Positions 9,650 to 19,793 of a DNA stretch of 47,762 nt are shown here, one piece after another; within the stretch, counting starts at the first letter, position 1; the number at the start of each line of letters is the position of its first letter. The stretch covers positions 1 to 47,762 of the forward strand of contig NZ_JAFFPK010000137.1 in NCBI RefSeq assembly GCF_017590215.1, in the 5' to 3' direction. Under the pieces are notes generated by a model that ran no database searches, had not been told where the DNA came from, and saw only the letters and a list, made by a program, of their open reading frames with translations. The DNA is from Clostridium sp. CCUG 7971 (GTDB lineage Bacteria; Bacillota; Clostridia; Peptostreptococcales; Peptostreptococcaceae). The position numbers were made by a program, and so were the translations under genes.

Positions 9650-10393
9650 ATGGATTTAAGAGAGTTACTTCAGGATGTAAAAAATAACCAAATAAATATA
9701 GATGAAGCTTTAGGGAAGCTTAAAAACTTACCATATGAAGATTTAGGATATGCAAATATAGACCATCACAGGGAAATAAGAAATGGATACCCAGAAGTTA
9801 TATATTGCGAAGGAAAAAGTGATGACCATATACTAGGTATAATAGAGAAAATGAATGAAAAAGGATCTAATATACTTGGGACTAGATGTAGAAAAGAAAC
9901 ATTTGAAAAAATAAGAGTAATTTATAAAAATGCAGAGTATGAAGAATTGTCAAAAATATTAAAAATACAAAACCATGAAATTTTACATAAAGGAAAAGGT
10001 AAAATTGTAATAGTAAGTGGTGGAACATCTGATATACCAGTTTCTGATGAAGCTTATTATACAGCTAAATTTTTAGGAAATGAAGTAGAAAGGGTTTATG
10101 ATGTTGGGGTAGCGGGCATACATAGACTTCTTAATAAAAAACATATATTAGATGAAGCAAGAGTGGTTATAGCTGTTGCAGGTATGGAAGGGGCCTTACC
10201 AAGTGTAGTCGGAGGACTTATTGATGTTCCTGTTATAGCTGTTCCTACATCTGTAGGTTACGGAGCTAATTTTGGAGGATTATCAGCTCTTCTTACTATG
10301 CTAAATAGCTGTGCATCAGGAATTTCAGTAGTTAATATAGATAATGGTTTCGGTGCTGGGTACTTGGCATCTATGATAAATAAATTAAAATAG
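9650..10393 (+). CDS. larB: LarB, nicotinate adenine dinucleotide carboxylase/hydrolase
   Basis: LarB carries out the first step of nickel-pincer nucleotide synthesis: it carboxylates the pyridinium ring of NaAD and hydrolyses the dinucleotide to pyridinium-3,5-biscarboxylic acid mononucleotide. The 247-residue chain has the PurE-like C-terminal domain (about residues 115-247, VSGGTSDIPVSDEA, AGMEGALPSVVGGL). C221, in MLNSCASGI, falls at the same number as the catalytic cysteine described for Lactiplantibacillus LarB. larC follows after 20 bases. Neither larE nor larA is in the window. Confidence 0.92.
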   Translation: MDLRELLQDVKNNQINIDEALGKLKNLPYEDLGYANIDHHREIRNGYPEVIYCEGKSDDHILGIIEKMNEKGSNILGTRCRKETFEKIRVIYKNAEYEELSKILKIQNHEILHKGKGKIVIVSGGTSDIPVSDEAYYTAKFLGNEVERVYDVGVAGIHRLLNKKHILDEARVVIAVAGMEGALPSVVGGLIDVPVIAVPTSVGYGANFGGLSALLTMLNSCASGISVVNIDNGFGAGYLASMINKLK

Positions 10394-10413
10394 TTGAGTT
10401 CAAGGAGAAAAAA

Positions 10414-11597
10414 ATGAAAGAAAGAATACTTTATTTTGATATAGTAAATGGAATATCAGGGGATATGACACTAGCAAGTTTATTGAATTTAGGAGTTCCA
10501 ACAGATATATTTTTAGAAGAATTAAAAAAACTTAGTATATACAATGAATGTGAGTTAAAGATAACTTCTAAAAATGAAAGTGGAATAGTAGGAACTAATG
10601 TAGAAGTTATAACACAGGAAACCAATGTACATAAACACTTAGTAGATATATTTGAAATTATAGATGAAAGTACCTTAAATGAGAACGTAAAGAGTATGGC
10701 AAAGAAAATATTTATGATAATAGGAGAAGCTGAGGCGAAGGTTCATGGAACTACTATAGATAAGATACATTTTCATGAGGTTGGAGCAATAGACTCAATT
10801 ATAGATATAGTAGGAGCCTCTATATTAATAGATTTATTATGTATAGATAAAATATGCTCAACCTCTGTTCCGGTAGGTTCAGGATTTGTAAAATGTGATC
10901 ATGGAATAATGCCAGTACCAGCTCCTGCTACAATGGAAATATTAAAAGGAGTTCCAATTAAATTAAATACAGTTAAAGGTGAATGTAGTACTCCAACGGG
11001 AGCTGCTATAATAAAAGCTTTATGTGATGAATTCGTAGATATATTAGAATTTGAAGTAAATCAGATTGGTTATGGAATTGGACAGAAAAAATTTGAGCTG
11101 CCAAATATATTAAGAACTGTTATAGGTGTAAAAAAAAACAAGAAGTAATTTATGAAATAAACACGAACATTGATGATATGTCACAAGAAATATACTCATA
11201 TCTTTATGACAAGATTTTAGATGCGGGAGCTTTAGATGTTTATACAGAAAGTATATATATGAAAAAAAATAGACCGGCAAATAAAATTACTATATTATGT
11301 GAAGAAAATGATTTGGAGAAATTTGTAGAAATATTAATTACAGAAACTAGTACATTTGGAGTAAGATATCATAAATATAATAGAGAGAGACTAAAGAGAA
11401 AATTTGCTAAAATAGATACAATATACGGTGAAATAAGTATCAAACTAGGCTATTACAATGATAAGCTAATTAAGGTTACACCTGAGTATGAAGATTGCAA
11501 AATAATTAGCAAAAACACAGGAATACCATTTCATCAATTGATATATAAAATAAACTGTATTATAAATGAAAAATTTGACGTAAAATTATTGACATAA
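10414..11597 (+). CDS. larC: LarC nickel insertase, spanning a -1 frameshift
   Basis: LarC inserts nickel into the pincer nucleotide (CTP-dependent cyclometallase). The N-terminal part (LarC1, 10414-11148, 244 residues) has the family opening YFDIVNGISGDM and HFHEVGAIDSI. It stops at 11146 just after an A9 run. The C-terminal part (LarC2) is open in the -1 frame, continuing QEVIYEINTNIDDMSQEIYSY into a normal LarC C-terminus ending at 11597. Slipping on A-AAA-AAC at 11133-11139 would join them into one protein of about 394 residues. Lactiplantibacillus larC is known to be read this way. The ATG at 11178 has no clear ribosome binding site. Confidence 0.88.
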
Positions 11598-11665
11598 CTT
11601 ATAAATTTTGATAAATTAGTAGTCACTAAAAGAAATTATATGTTTATAACTAAATAACAATATGT

Positions 11666-11736
11666 CACTCGTATATACTCGGAAATATGGTCTGAGAGTT
11701 TCTACCGAGATACCGTAAATGTCTCGACTATGAGTG
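11666..11736 (+). ncRNA. Purine riboswitch aptamer (guanine class)
   Basis: The element shows the full purine aptamer layout: P1 arms CACTC (11666-11670) and GAGTG (11732-11736), the conserved ATATGG and TTTCTACCG core, and the ACCGTAAAT stretch leading to GACTATGAG. The discriminating base in GACTAT is C, which pairs with guanine; adenine riboswitches have GATTAT. It lies upstream of guaB, whose product makes XMP for GMP synthesis, so guanine feedback is logical. Confidence 0.93.
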
Positions 11737-11824
11737 AAATTATTATAGCAGAATATCTAGATCAAGTAAATTTGTAGGCTGATTATATATCCCTATAGGT
11801 TAGCTATAAGTAGAGATATTTTGG

Positions 11825-11886
11825 AAACCTGTATAGTAATTTCACTTTTATGAGAATAAGAATAGAAGTTAATATACAGGTTTTTT
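11825..11886 (+). terminator. Riboswitch-controlled terminator of guaB
   Basis: Arms AAACCTGTATA (11825-11835) and TATACAGGTTT (11873-11883) form an 11-bp stem that runs into a T-run ending at 11886. The loop contains TAATTTCACT (11837-11846), the exact complement of AGTGAAATTA (11733-11742) in the 3' strand of aptamer P1. Guanine binding should hold P1 closed and let the terminator form. Without guanine, the P1 strand can pair with the loop and block it. The 375-base gap 11598-11972 is filled mainly by this riboswitch. Confidence 0.88.
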
Positions 11887-11900
11887 GTATCTTAATTTAA

Positions 11901-13436
<1,536 letters not shown>

Positions 13437-13437
13437 T

Positions 13438-14970
13438 ATGAAGCATGAATTAGTACTTGTTGTTGACTTCGGAGGTCAATACAATCAATTAATAGCAAGA
13501 AGAGTTAGAGAAAACAACGTATATTGTGAAATAATACCGTATACTACAGATATAGAAAAAATAAAAGCAATGAATCCTAAAGGAATAATATTCACAGGTG
13601 GACCTAATAGTGCTTACCTAGAAAATTCACCTAAAATAGCTAAAGAAATATTTGAAATAGGGGTACCTATACTTGGAATATGCTATGGTATACAAGTAAT
13701 GAGTCATATACTTGGTGGTAACGTAAGAAAAGGAAACACTAGTGAAAAAGAATACGGAAAAACAGAAATAACTTATAATGAATCAGCTATATTTGAAGGA
13801 ATATCTACAAATATAGTATGGATGAGTCATACTGATTTAATAGACAAGCTTCCACAAGGATTTAAATCAATAGCTCAAACTAAAGATTGTCCAGTTGCAG
13901 CTATGGAACATACAGAAAATAAATTATATGGAGTACAATTCCATCCAGAAGTTGAGCATTGTCAAGAAGGAGATAAAGTACTTAGAAACTTCTTATACAA
14001 TGTTTGTGAGGTAAGTGGAGATTGGACTACAGATTCATTTATAAATGATAAAATAAAAGAATTAAAAGAAAGAATCGGAGATAAGAAAGTATTGTGTGCT
14101 TTAAGTGGTGGAGTTGATTCATCAGTAGCAGCAGTACTTGTTCATAAAGCAATAGGAGATAACTTAACTTGCGTATTTGTTGATCATGGTTTACTTAGAA
14201 AAAATGAAGGTAATGATGTAGAAAGAATATTTAGAGATAAGTTTGATATGAACTTAATAAGAGTTAACTGTGAAGATAGATTCTTAGGTAAGTTAAAAGG
14301 CGTAACAGAACCAGAAGCTAAGAGAAAAATAATAGGTGAAGAATTCATAAGAGTATTTGAAGAAGAATCAAATAAACTTGGAAAAATGGACTTCTTGGTT
14401 CAAGGAACTATATACCCAGACGTAGTTGAAAGTGGACACGGAGAAGCTGCAACTATTAAATCTCACCACAATGTTGGTGGAATACCTGAAGATATAGAAT
14501 TCCAAATAGTAGAACCGTTAAGAGAACTATTCAAAGATGAAGTTAGAAAAATAGGTTTAGAATTAGGTATAGACGAAGACTTAATATTTAGACATCCATT
14601 CCCAGGACCAGGCCTTGGAATAAGAGTTATAGGTGAAGTAACTAAAGAAAAATGTGATATATTAAGAGAAGCAGATGCTATATATATGGATATATTAAGA
14701 GAACATGGATTATATAAAGAAATATGGCAAGCATTCGCTACTTTACCAGATGTAAAAACAGTTGGAGTTATGGGAGATGAAAGAACTTATGCTTACTTAG
14801 TAGGTATAAGAGCGGTAACATCTTCTGACGGAATGACTTCAGATTGGTATAAAATGCCTTATGATGTATTAGAAAAGATATCTAATAGAATAGTAAATGA
14901 AGTTGATGGAGCAAACAGAGTAGTTTATGACATAACTTCAAAACCACCAGGAACAATAGAGTGGGAATAA
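13438..14970 (+). CDS. guaA: GMP synthase (glutamine-hydrolysing)
   Basis: This 510-residue enzyme aminates XMP to GMP. The N-terminal class I glutamine amidotransferase domain has its nucleophile C82 in GICYGIQ and the HPEVEH partner histidine near 168. The ATP-pyrophosphatase domain has the P-loop SGGVDSS (about 222-228), and a C-terminal dimerisation domain follows. The ATG lies one base after the guaB stop, with AGGGGAG upstream, so guaBA is translationally coupled under the same riboswitch. Confidence 0.97.
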   Translation: MKHELVLVVDFGGQYNQLIARRVRENNVYCEIIPYTTDIEKIKAMNPKGIIFTGGPNSAYLENSPKIAKEIFEIGVPILGICYGIQVMSHILGGNVRKGNTSEKEYGKTEITYNESAIFEGISTNIVWMSHTDLIDKLPQGFKSIAQTKDCPVAAMEHTENKLYGVQFHPEVEHCQEGDKVLRNFLYNVCEVSGDWTTDSFINDKIKELKERIGDKKVLCALSGGVDSSVAAVLVHKAIGDNLTCVFVDHGLLRKNEGNDVERIFRDKFDMNLIRVNCEDRFLGKLKGVTEPEAKRKIIGEEFIRVFEEESNKLGKMDFLVQGTIYPDVVESGHGEAATIKSHHNVGGIPEDIEFQIVEPLRELFKDEVRKIGLELGIDEDLIFRHPFPGPGLGIRVIGEVTKEKCDILREADAIYMDILREHGLYKEIWQAFATLPDVKTVGVMGDERTYAYLVGIRAVTSSDGMTSDWYKMPYDVLEKISNRIVNEVDGANRVVYDITSKPPGTIEWE

Positions 14971-14991
14971 AAATAAAATAGAACAATTAAT

Positions 14992-15036
14992 GTATCGAGG
15001 TATATGATTATAAATATTTACCTCGATACTCTGTTT
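14992..15036 (+). terminator. guaBA terminator
   Basis: Perfect 11-bp arms GTATCGAGGTA (14992-15002) and TACCTCGATAC (15019-15029) form a stem of moderate GC content. The following T-tract is short (TCTGTTTT), so termination may be partial. Confidence 0.7.
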
Positions 15037-15179
15037 TATGATACAAATGTATACAATATTCAGAAAACAATACTATTATATATATAAACAACTGAAAAAG
15101 TAAATATATAGAATATAAATTGAAAATATTATGCAATATATAGACATATTGAAATATTTAAGACGCCAGGAGGAATAAT

Positions 15180-16199
15180 ATGAAATTTAAGAAATTATTA
15201 TCATTAGGAACAGCAGTTGTAGTATCATCAGCTATGTTAGTTGGATGTGGTAACGGAGATTCTAAAAAAGAATCAAGTAAAGCTATAAAGGTAGGTATGG
15301 TAACAGATGTTGGAGGTATAAATGATGAATCATTTAACCAATCTGCTTATGAGGGTCTAAAAAAAGCTGAAAAGGAATTAGGTATAGAAGTAAAAGTAAT
15401 AGAATCAAAACAAGCATCTGAATACATAACTAATTTAGAAAGTCTTGCTGACCAAGATATGGATTTAATCATAGGTGTAGGAAACACTATGAAAGATGAT
15501 ATTAAAAAAGAAGCTGAAAACTATTCAGATCAAAACTTTGCTATAGTAGATGAAACTTATGATGAAATACCATCAAATGTAACGCCTATATTATTTAGAG
15601 AAAATGAAGCTACATACTTAGCAGGTCTTATAGCAGGAAGAATGACCAAAACTAATAATATAGGATTTATAGGTGGAATGCAAAATCCAGTTATATCTAG
15701 ATTTGAATATGGATTCAGAGCTGGTATAAAAGAATCTAACAAAGATGCAGATGTAAAAGTTCAATATGCTGGTACTTTTGGTGATGCAGCTAAGGGTAAA
15801 TCAATAGCTAATCAAATGTATAATAGTAATGTAGATATAATACTTCCTGCAGCAGGTGGTACAGGATTAGGTGCTATAGAATCTGCGAAAGAGCAAAAGA
15901 AATTTGCAATAGGTGTTGATAGAGACCAAAGTAACTTAGCTCCAGATAATATGTTAACTTCAGCATTAAAGAAAGTTAATGTTGGTGTATATGATACAGT
16001 AAAAGAATTAGTTGAAGGTAAATTAAAAGGTGGATCAGAAAAAGTATACGGACTTAGAGAAGATGGTGTTGGTATAGTTGAATCTAAATTAATACCAAAA
16101 GATGTATTAGAATATGTAAATGGAATAAAAGAAAAAATAGTAAAAGGTGAAATAAAAGTACCTGCAAATGAAAAAGAATTTAATGCTACACAAAAATAA
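15180..16199 (+). CDS. BMP-family substrate-binding lipoprotein (PnrA-like)
   Basis: This 339-residue lipoprotein has a signal sequence with lipobox LVGC (lipidated Cys23). A periplasmic-binding fold of the Bmp/Med family follows, opening with KVGMVTDVGGINDESFNQSAYEGL and continuing with FAIVDET. Characterised family members (PnrA, BmpA-type) bind purine nucleosides for an ABC importer, which fits its position between guaA and a purine permease gene. No ATPase or permease of that importer is adjacent, so it may serve a transporter encoded elsewhere or act as a sensor. It has its own terminator. Confidence 0.88.
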   Translation: MKFKKLLSLGTAVVVSSAMLVGCGNGDSKKESSKAIKVGMVTDVGGINDESFNQSAYEGLKKAEKELGIEVKVIESKQASEYITNLESLADQDMDLIIGVGNTMKDDIKKEAENYSDQNFAIVDETYDEIPSNVTPILFRENEATYLAGLIAGRMTKTNNIGFIGGMQNPVISRFEYGFRAGIKESNKDADVKVQYAGTFGDAAKGKSIANQMYNSNVDIILPAAGGTGLGAIESAKEQKKFAIGVDRDQSNLAPDNMLTSALKKVNVGVYDTVKELVEGKLKGGSEKVYGLREDGVGIVESKLIPKDVLEYVNGIKEKIVKGEIKVPANEKEFNATQK

Positions 16200-16204
16200 A
16201 TAAT

Positions 16205-16240
16205 AAAAAAGCCTAATATCATATGATATTAGCTTTTTTA
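16205..16240 (+). terminator. Terminator after the BMP lipoprotein gene
   Basis: An AAAAAAGC/GCTTTTTT outer stem continues into TAATATCAT/ATGATATTA with one bulged C, and a T-run follows. Confidence 0.85.
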
Positions 16241-16365
16241 TTATTTATTTTAATTAAAATAGAATAAATTTTTACATAAACTGATAATTTAGCAAGAAAT
16301 AAAAGGTAATATTAAGGCTATTACGAACTATTTACATAAAAATATATATAAAGTTTAAAAAACTA

Positions 16366-16423
16366 TTGATAAAATATGAATTATAATATATAATAAGTAT
16401 GTAAAGTTAAGAATAAAACGAAC
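16366..16423 (+). promoter_or_regulatory. Promoter and CGAAC box of the NCS2 permease gene
   Basis: TTGATA (16366-16371), a 17-base spacer and TATAAT (16389-16394) form a good sigma-A-type promoter. AAAACGAACAATT, with CGAAC at 16419-16423, lies about 25 bases past the -10 box and resembles a PurBox (AWWWCCGAACWWT). A further TTACGAACTATT (CGAAC 16324-16328) lies upstream. The same core sits at a similar distance downstream of the purE promoter. Confidence 0.55.
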
Positions 16424-16459
16424 AATTTATACTATAAATAATGAATCAGGAGGTATTAT

Positions 16460-17788
16460 ATGCAAGTCACACAGACGGCTAATAGAAATATATTAGATAG
16501 AGTATTTAAACTATCAGAAAATAATACAAATGTAAAAACAGAAATTATAGCAGGTATTACGACATTTATGACAATGGCATATATATTAGTTGTTAATGCG
16601 AATATATTATCAGATGCTGGTATGGACAAAGGAGCTGTATTTGCAGCAACAGCAATAGCAGCATTTATAGGAAGTTGCGTTATGGGACTTCTTGCAAATT
16701 ATCCAATAGCATTAGCACCGGGTATGGGGCTTAACGCATTCTTTGCTTATACAGTAGTATCATCAATGGGGTATAGCTGGCAATTTGCTTTATGTGCAGT
16801 TTTAATAGAAGGAATTATATTTATATTACTTACAGTAACAAATGTTAGAGAAAAAATTATAGATTGTATACCATCAGTATTAAAGCATGCTGTTACAGCT
16901 GGTATAGGGTTATTTATAGCATTTATAGGATTATCAAATGCAGGAATAGTTGTTAACGGAGCAACAATACTTGCTTTAGGAAACTTAAAAGATCCATTAG
17001 TTTTATTAACAATAGTAGGACTATTATTAGCAGCAGTTTTAATAGCTAAAAATGTAAAGGGAGCATTCCTTTTAGCAATGATTACAATATCTGCAATAGG
17101 TATGGTCGCTGGTTTAGTAGAATTACCTAAAGGTATAGTTTCAGCAGCTCCATCATTAAAGCCAGTATTTTTACAAGCTTTATCAGTACCAACAGAACAA
17201 ATATTTAGTTTTGATATGGTAGTAGTAGTATTTACATTCTTATTCGTAGATTTATTTGATACAGTGGGATGTTTAGTAGGTGTAGCTTCAAAAGGAAATA
17301 TGTTAGATGAAAACGGAAAATTACCAAGAGCTAAGCAAGCTTTATTTGCAGATGCAGTAGCAACTACTTCAGGAGCTTTACTTGGAACTTCAACTGTTAC
17401 AGCTTACGTTGAAAGTGCGGCAGGAATAGGTGAAGGTGGAAGAACTGGATTAACAGCAATTACAACTGGATTATTATTCTTATTATCATTATTCTTTGCT
17501 CCAATATTTACATCAATACCAACTCAAGCAACAGCTCCAGTACTTATATTAGTAGGAGTTATGATGGCGAGTTCTCTTAAAGAAATAGATTTTAGTGATT
17601 TTACAAATGCTATACCAGCATTTTTAACATTTGCTATGATGCCACTTGCATATAGCATAGCGGATGGTATAATATTTGGAATAATATCTTATGTAGTTTT
17701 AAAAATAGCAACTAATAGAATTAAAGAAATAAATTTATCATTAATAATACTTTCGATACTATTTATATGTAAGTTTATATTCTTATAA
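16460..17788 (+). CDS. NCS2-family purine permease (PbuG/AzgA type)
   Basis: This 442-residue polytopic membrane protein belongs to the NCS2/NAT superfamily, AzgA-like branch, whose members import guanine, hypoxanthine or adenine by proton symport. Visible family marks are EIIAGITTFMTMAYIL, NYPIALAPGMGLNAFFAY, the VDLFDTVG segment, and TVTAYVESAAGI. About 12-14 hydrophobic segments span the chain, which ends in a membrane segment. AGGAGG lies ahead of the ATG. It has its own promoter with a PurBox-like site and its own terminator. The exact base preference is not visible. Confidence 0.92.
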   Translation: MQVTQTANRNILDRVFKLSENNTNVKTEIIAGITTFMTMAYILVVNANILSDAGMDKGAVFAATAIAAFIGSCVMGLLANYPIALAPGMGLNAFFAYTVVSSMGYSWQFALCAVLIEGIIFILLTVTNVREKIIDCIPSVLKHAVTAGIGLFIAFIGLSNAGIVVNGATILALGNLKDPLVLLTIVGLLLAAVLIAKNVKGAFLLAMITISAIGMVAGLVELPKGIVSAAPSLKPVFLQALSVPTEQIFSFDMVVVVFTFLFVDLFDTVGCLVGVASKGNMLDENGKLPRAKQALFADAVATTSGALLGTSTVTAYVESAAGIGEGGRTGLTAITTGLLFLLSLFFAPIFTSIPTQATAPVLILVGVMMASSLKEIDFSDFTNAIPAFLTFAMMPLAYSIADGIIFGIISYVVLKIATNRIKEINLSLIILSILFICKFIFL

Positions 17789-17801
17789 AATACTAAAAAA
17801 C

Positions 17802-17851
17802 AAAAATCCCGAAAATGTAATCTATATAGGTTACAACTTCGGGATTTTTTT
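17802..17851 (+). terminator. NCS2 permease terminator
   Basis: AAAAATCCCGAA and TTCGGGATTTTT form the outer stem, with an inner GTAAT-type stem and a final run of seven T. Confidence 0.88.
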
Positions 17852-17920
17852 ATTAAATAACAAAGTTAAAGGAATAAATAATGTTTGAGTGCACAAAAAG
17901 GCCATATTAGTCCATATATA

Positions 17921-17947
17921 TTGACTTTGGATTTGTACTAGTATACT
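17921..17947 (+). promoter_or_regulatory. Candidate promoter for the DUF5808 membrane gene
   Basis: TTGACT (17921-17926) precedes TATACT (17942-17947) by 15 bases. The gene start is 115 bases farther on, so the leader is fairly long; no riboswitch was recognised in it. Confidence 0.4.
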
Positions 17948-18061
17948 TATATAGTTGATATAACCATAAGTGTATTAAATTCAATTATTAATATATGTAG
18001 TTATAGAGTAAAGTATAAGATTTAAATTATTAATATAAATAGGAAATAGGGGTGAATATTA

Positions 18062-19168
18062 ATGAACAATATATCATATCTCATAATTTTACTACCGACG
18101 ATGTTTTTTGTATATATTGCTTCAGTATATGCAGAGTATGCCGGTGGATTTAATTGTTTTTATGGAATAAAAATAAATGAATTAAGTTTAAATGAAGAGG
18201 ATAAGGTTAGTATTAGAAATAAATATAAAAAAAGTATAAGAATAATAACTTTAATAATGTTATTGGCAAGTATATTTGCTATTTATACTTTTGATAAAAA
18301 TTTTGAAAAAGTTATGAATATTATACTTTTTGTTTATGCAGGATCAATAATGTTATTTCAGTTTATAACTTATTCTAAAGTTAAAAAGTTAAGATGTATA
18401 TTAGGAAAAAATATAGATAATGAAAAAGATATAATACAAAATAAAATTAAAACTATAGATACAATTTTATTAAGTGAGAAATCAAAAATACAAAATAAAT
18501 TTAGTATTATATTTTTAATATTATTATTTATATCAGCAGCATCAATATTTTATTTAGCATCGATTTACAATGAATTACCAAGATTAATACCTCCTAATTT
18601 TATAGAAAATCCAAGTGAAACAGATTTTGTTGTTAAAAGCTTAAAAAATGTATTTGGATTGGAATTAGCAGGGTTTATAATGGTAACTTTATTAGGATTT
18701 ATAGCTGTATCTTCTATAGGAAATATAAATTCTATAAGAAAAGATAAGCTAGAAAATGAAAAGAAACGAGTGATTAAATACATAAATAAAATGGGTAAAT
18801 CCTTTGTATTAATAGCTCTATGTATAGAATATCAAACTACGATAATACCGATAATATTACTTAATCAATATAAATTTCCTCTATATACAATTATATTTGC
18901 ATGGTTTTTAATTATGGCAAATATTATAAATGTTTTATATTCTTATGTAATGTTGAGTTCTTTTAAATTTAAAGAAAAGTTCAATTATAGTGATGATTAT
19001 AGTAAGTGGGTTTTTGGATATTTTTATTTTAATAAAGAGGATCCTTCATTTATAGTAGATAGAAAAATAGGTATGGGGTACACTGTAAATTTAGCAAACC
19101 CAAAGATTAATACATTGATAGCTATAGTTTTATTACTTTTCGTTATGGATATAACGCTAAAGATATAA
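18062..19168 (+). CDS. DUF1648/DUF5808-like multi-pass membrane protein
   Basis: A 368-residue membrane protein of unknown function. Hydrophobic segments fall near residues 5-25, 58-75, 85-102, 147-167, 200-220, 248-268, 278-298 and 350-366. The stretch YNELPRLIPPNF resembles the DUF1648 motif LP..IP.HF. The region around 322-350 (YSKWVFGYFYFNKEDPSFIV, then GMGYTVNLANP) looks like the DUF5808 motif found at the end of such proteins. This family often neighbours small regulators or bacteriocin-immunity-like genes, but nothing here fixes a function. The next gene, also a membrane protein, follows after 44 bases and shares the transcript. Confidence 0.7.
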   Translation: MNNISYLIILLPTMFFVYIASVYAEYAGGFNCFYGIKINELSLNEEDKVSIRNKYKKSIRIITLIMLLASIFAIYTFDKNFEKVMNIILFVYAGSIMLFQFITYSKVKKLRCILGKNIDNEKDIIQNKIKTIDTILLSEKSKIQNKFSIIFLILLFISAASIFYLASIYNELPRLIPPNFIENPSETDFVVKSLKNVFGLELAGFIMVTLLGFIAVSSIGNINSIRKDKLENEKKRVIKYINKMGKSFVLIALCIEYQTTIIPIILLNQYKFPLYTIIFAWFLIMANIINVLYSYVMLSSFKFKEKFNYSDDYSKWVFGYFYFNKEDPSFIVDRKIGMGYTVNLANPKINTLIAIVLLLFVMDITLKI

Positions 19169-19212
19169 TAGGGCTAGAGCATTAAAAATATAAATAGTAG
19201 GAGGATTTTATT

Positions 19213-19545
19213 ATGGGGATTTTTATAAACATACTATTAATAATACTAGGAGTTGGTTTTATAATAAGTGGATATAAACTTAATAGGTATAGAGATTTAA
19301 GTATAATTCCTAACAAATGGATATCGGTAGAAAAAATAAAAGATAAAGATGGATACATAAAGTTTAATTCTAAATGGTGTTACTTAGGAGGAATATTTTC
19401 AATATTAATAGGAGTAACATCTACAGTAGATAAGTATATTATGGAAATTGATACTATAGTTTGTATACTGGATTTAGTATATATGATAGGCATATTTATT
19501 TTTATGTACCAGAGTGTTGGTAGTGCATCAAAATTTCAGAAATAA
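19213..19545 (+). CDS. Small membrane protein, function unknown
   Basis: This 110-residue protein has an N-terminal transmembrane segment (about 3-20), a short polar stretch (NRYRDLSIIPNKWISVEKIK), and two further hydrophobic segments (about 57-72 and 82-102). TAGGAGG stands upstream of the ATG and a terminator follows. It is probably co-expressed with the preceding DUF5808-like protein and may be its partner. No family recognised. Confidence 0.65.
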   Translation: MGIFINILLIILGVGFIISGYKLNRYRDLSIIPNKWISVEKIKDKDGYIKFNSKWCYLGGIFSILIGVTSTVDKYIMEIDTIVCILDLVYMIGIFIFMYQSVGSASKFQK

Positions 19546-19551
19546 AGTAAG

Positions 19552-19576
19552 AGTCACCAGTTAAGGTGACTTTTTT
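19552..19576 (+). terminator. Terminator upstream of the pur operon
   Basis: AGTCACC (19552-19558) and GGTGACT (19565-19571) form a 7-bp stem with a 6-base loop and a T-run. Confidence 0.85.
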
Positions 19577-19688
19577 AATATAAAGAAACTATATTTATTA
19601 TATTGTTAAAAATAGGAATAATTAAAACATATACATAAATAATATTTTAAATATGTCGAATGAATTTAATCTAAATTAAAATAAACAC

Positions 19689-19717
19689 TTGAAAATAAAT
19701 GAATATTATTATAATAT
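19689..19717 (+). promoter_or_regulatory. pur operon promoter
   Basis: TTGAAA (19689-19694) lies 17 bases ahead of TAATAT (19712-19717), or 15 bases ahead of TATAAT (19710-19715). Transcription would start a few bases before the palindromic operator at 19738. Confidence 0.6.
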
Positions 19718-19737
19718 TTAAATATAAAGTTCATATA

Positions 19738-19772
19738 ATTACACGAACATTAATAATTAATGTTCGTGTAAT
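19738..19772. promoter_or_regulatory. Palindromic PurBox operator of the pur operon
   Basis: ATTACACGAACATTAA (19738-19753) and TTAATGTTCGTGTAAT (19757-19772) are perfect 16-bp inverted arms around TAA. Each contains the CGAAC core with AT-rich flanks seen in the PurR boxes of Bacillus subtilis, where two inverted boxes are separated instead of fused. The site sits just downstream of the promoter, where a bound repressor would block transcription. The symmetry also allows a strong hairpin in the leader RNA, but no T-run follows. Confidence 0.8.
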
Positions 19773-19793
19773 GAATGTAAAGGGGGAATAATA

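Noticed and set aside
11160-11172. AAACACGAACATT, a good PurBox match
   Set aside because: It lies inside the larC2 coding frame, encoding the conserved residues NTNIDDM of LarC, away from any promoter. Probably chance.
14971-15179. Search for a second purine riboswitch before the BMP lipoprotein gene
   Set aside because: The TACCG and GACTAT core strings are absent; only the guaBA terminator and AT-rich sequence are seen.
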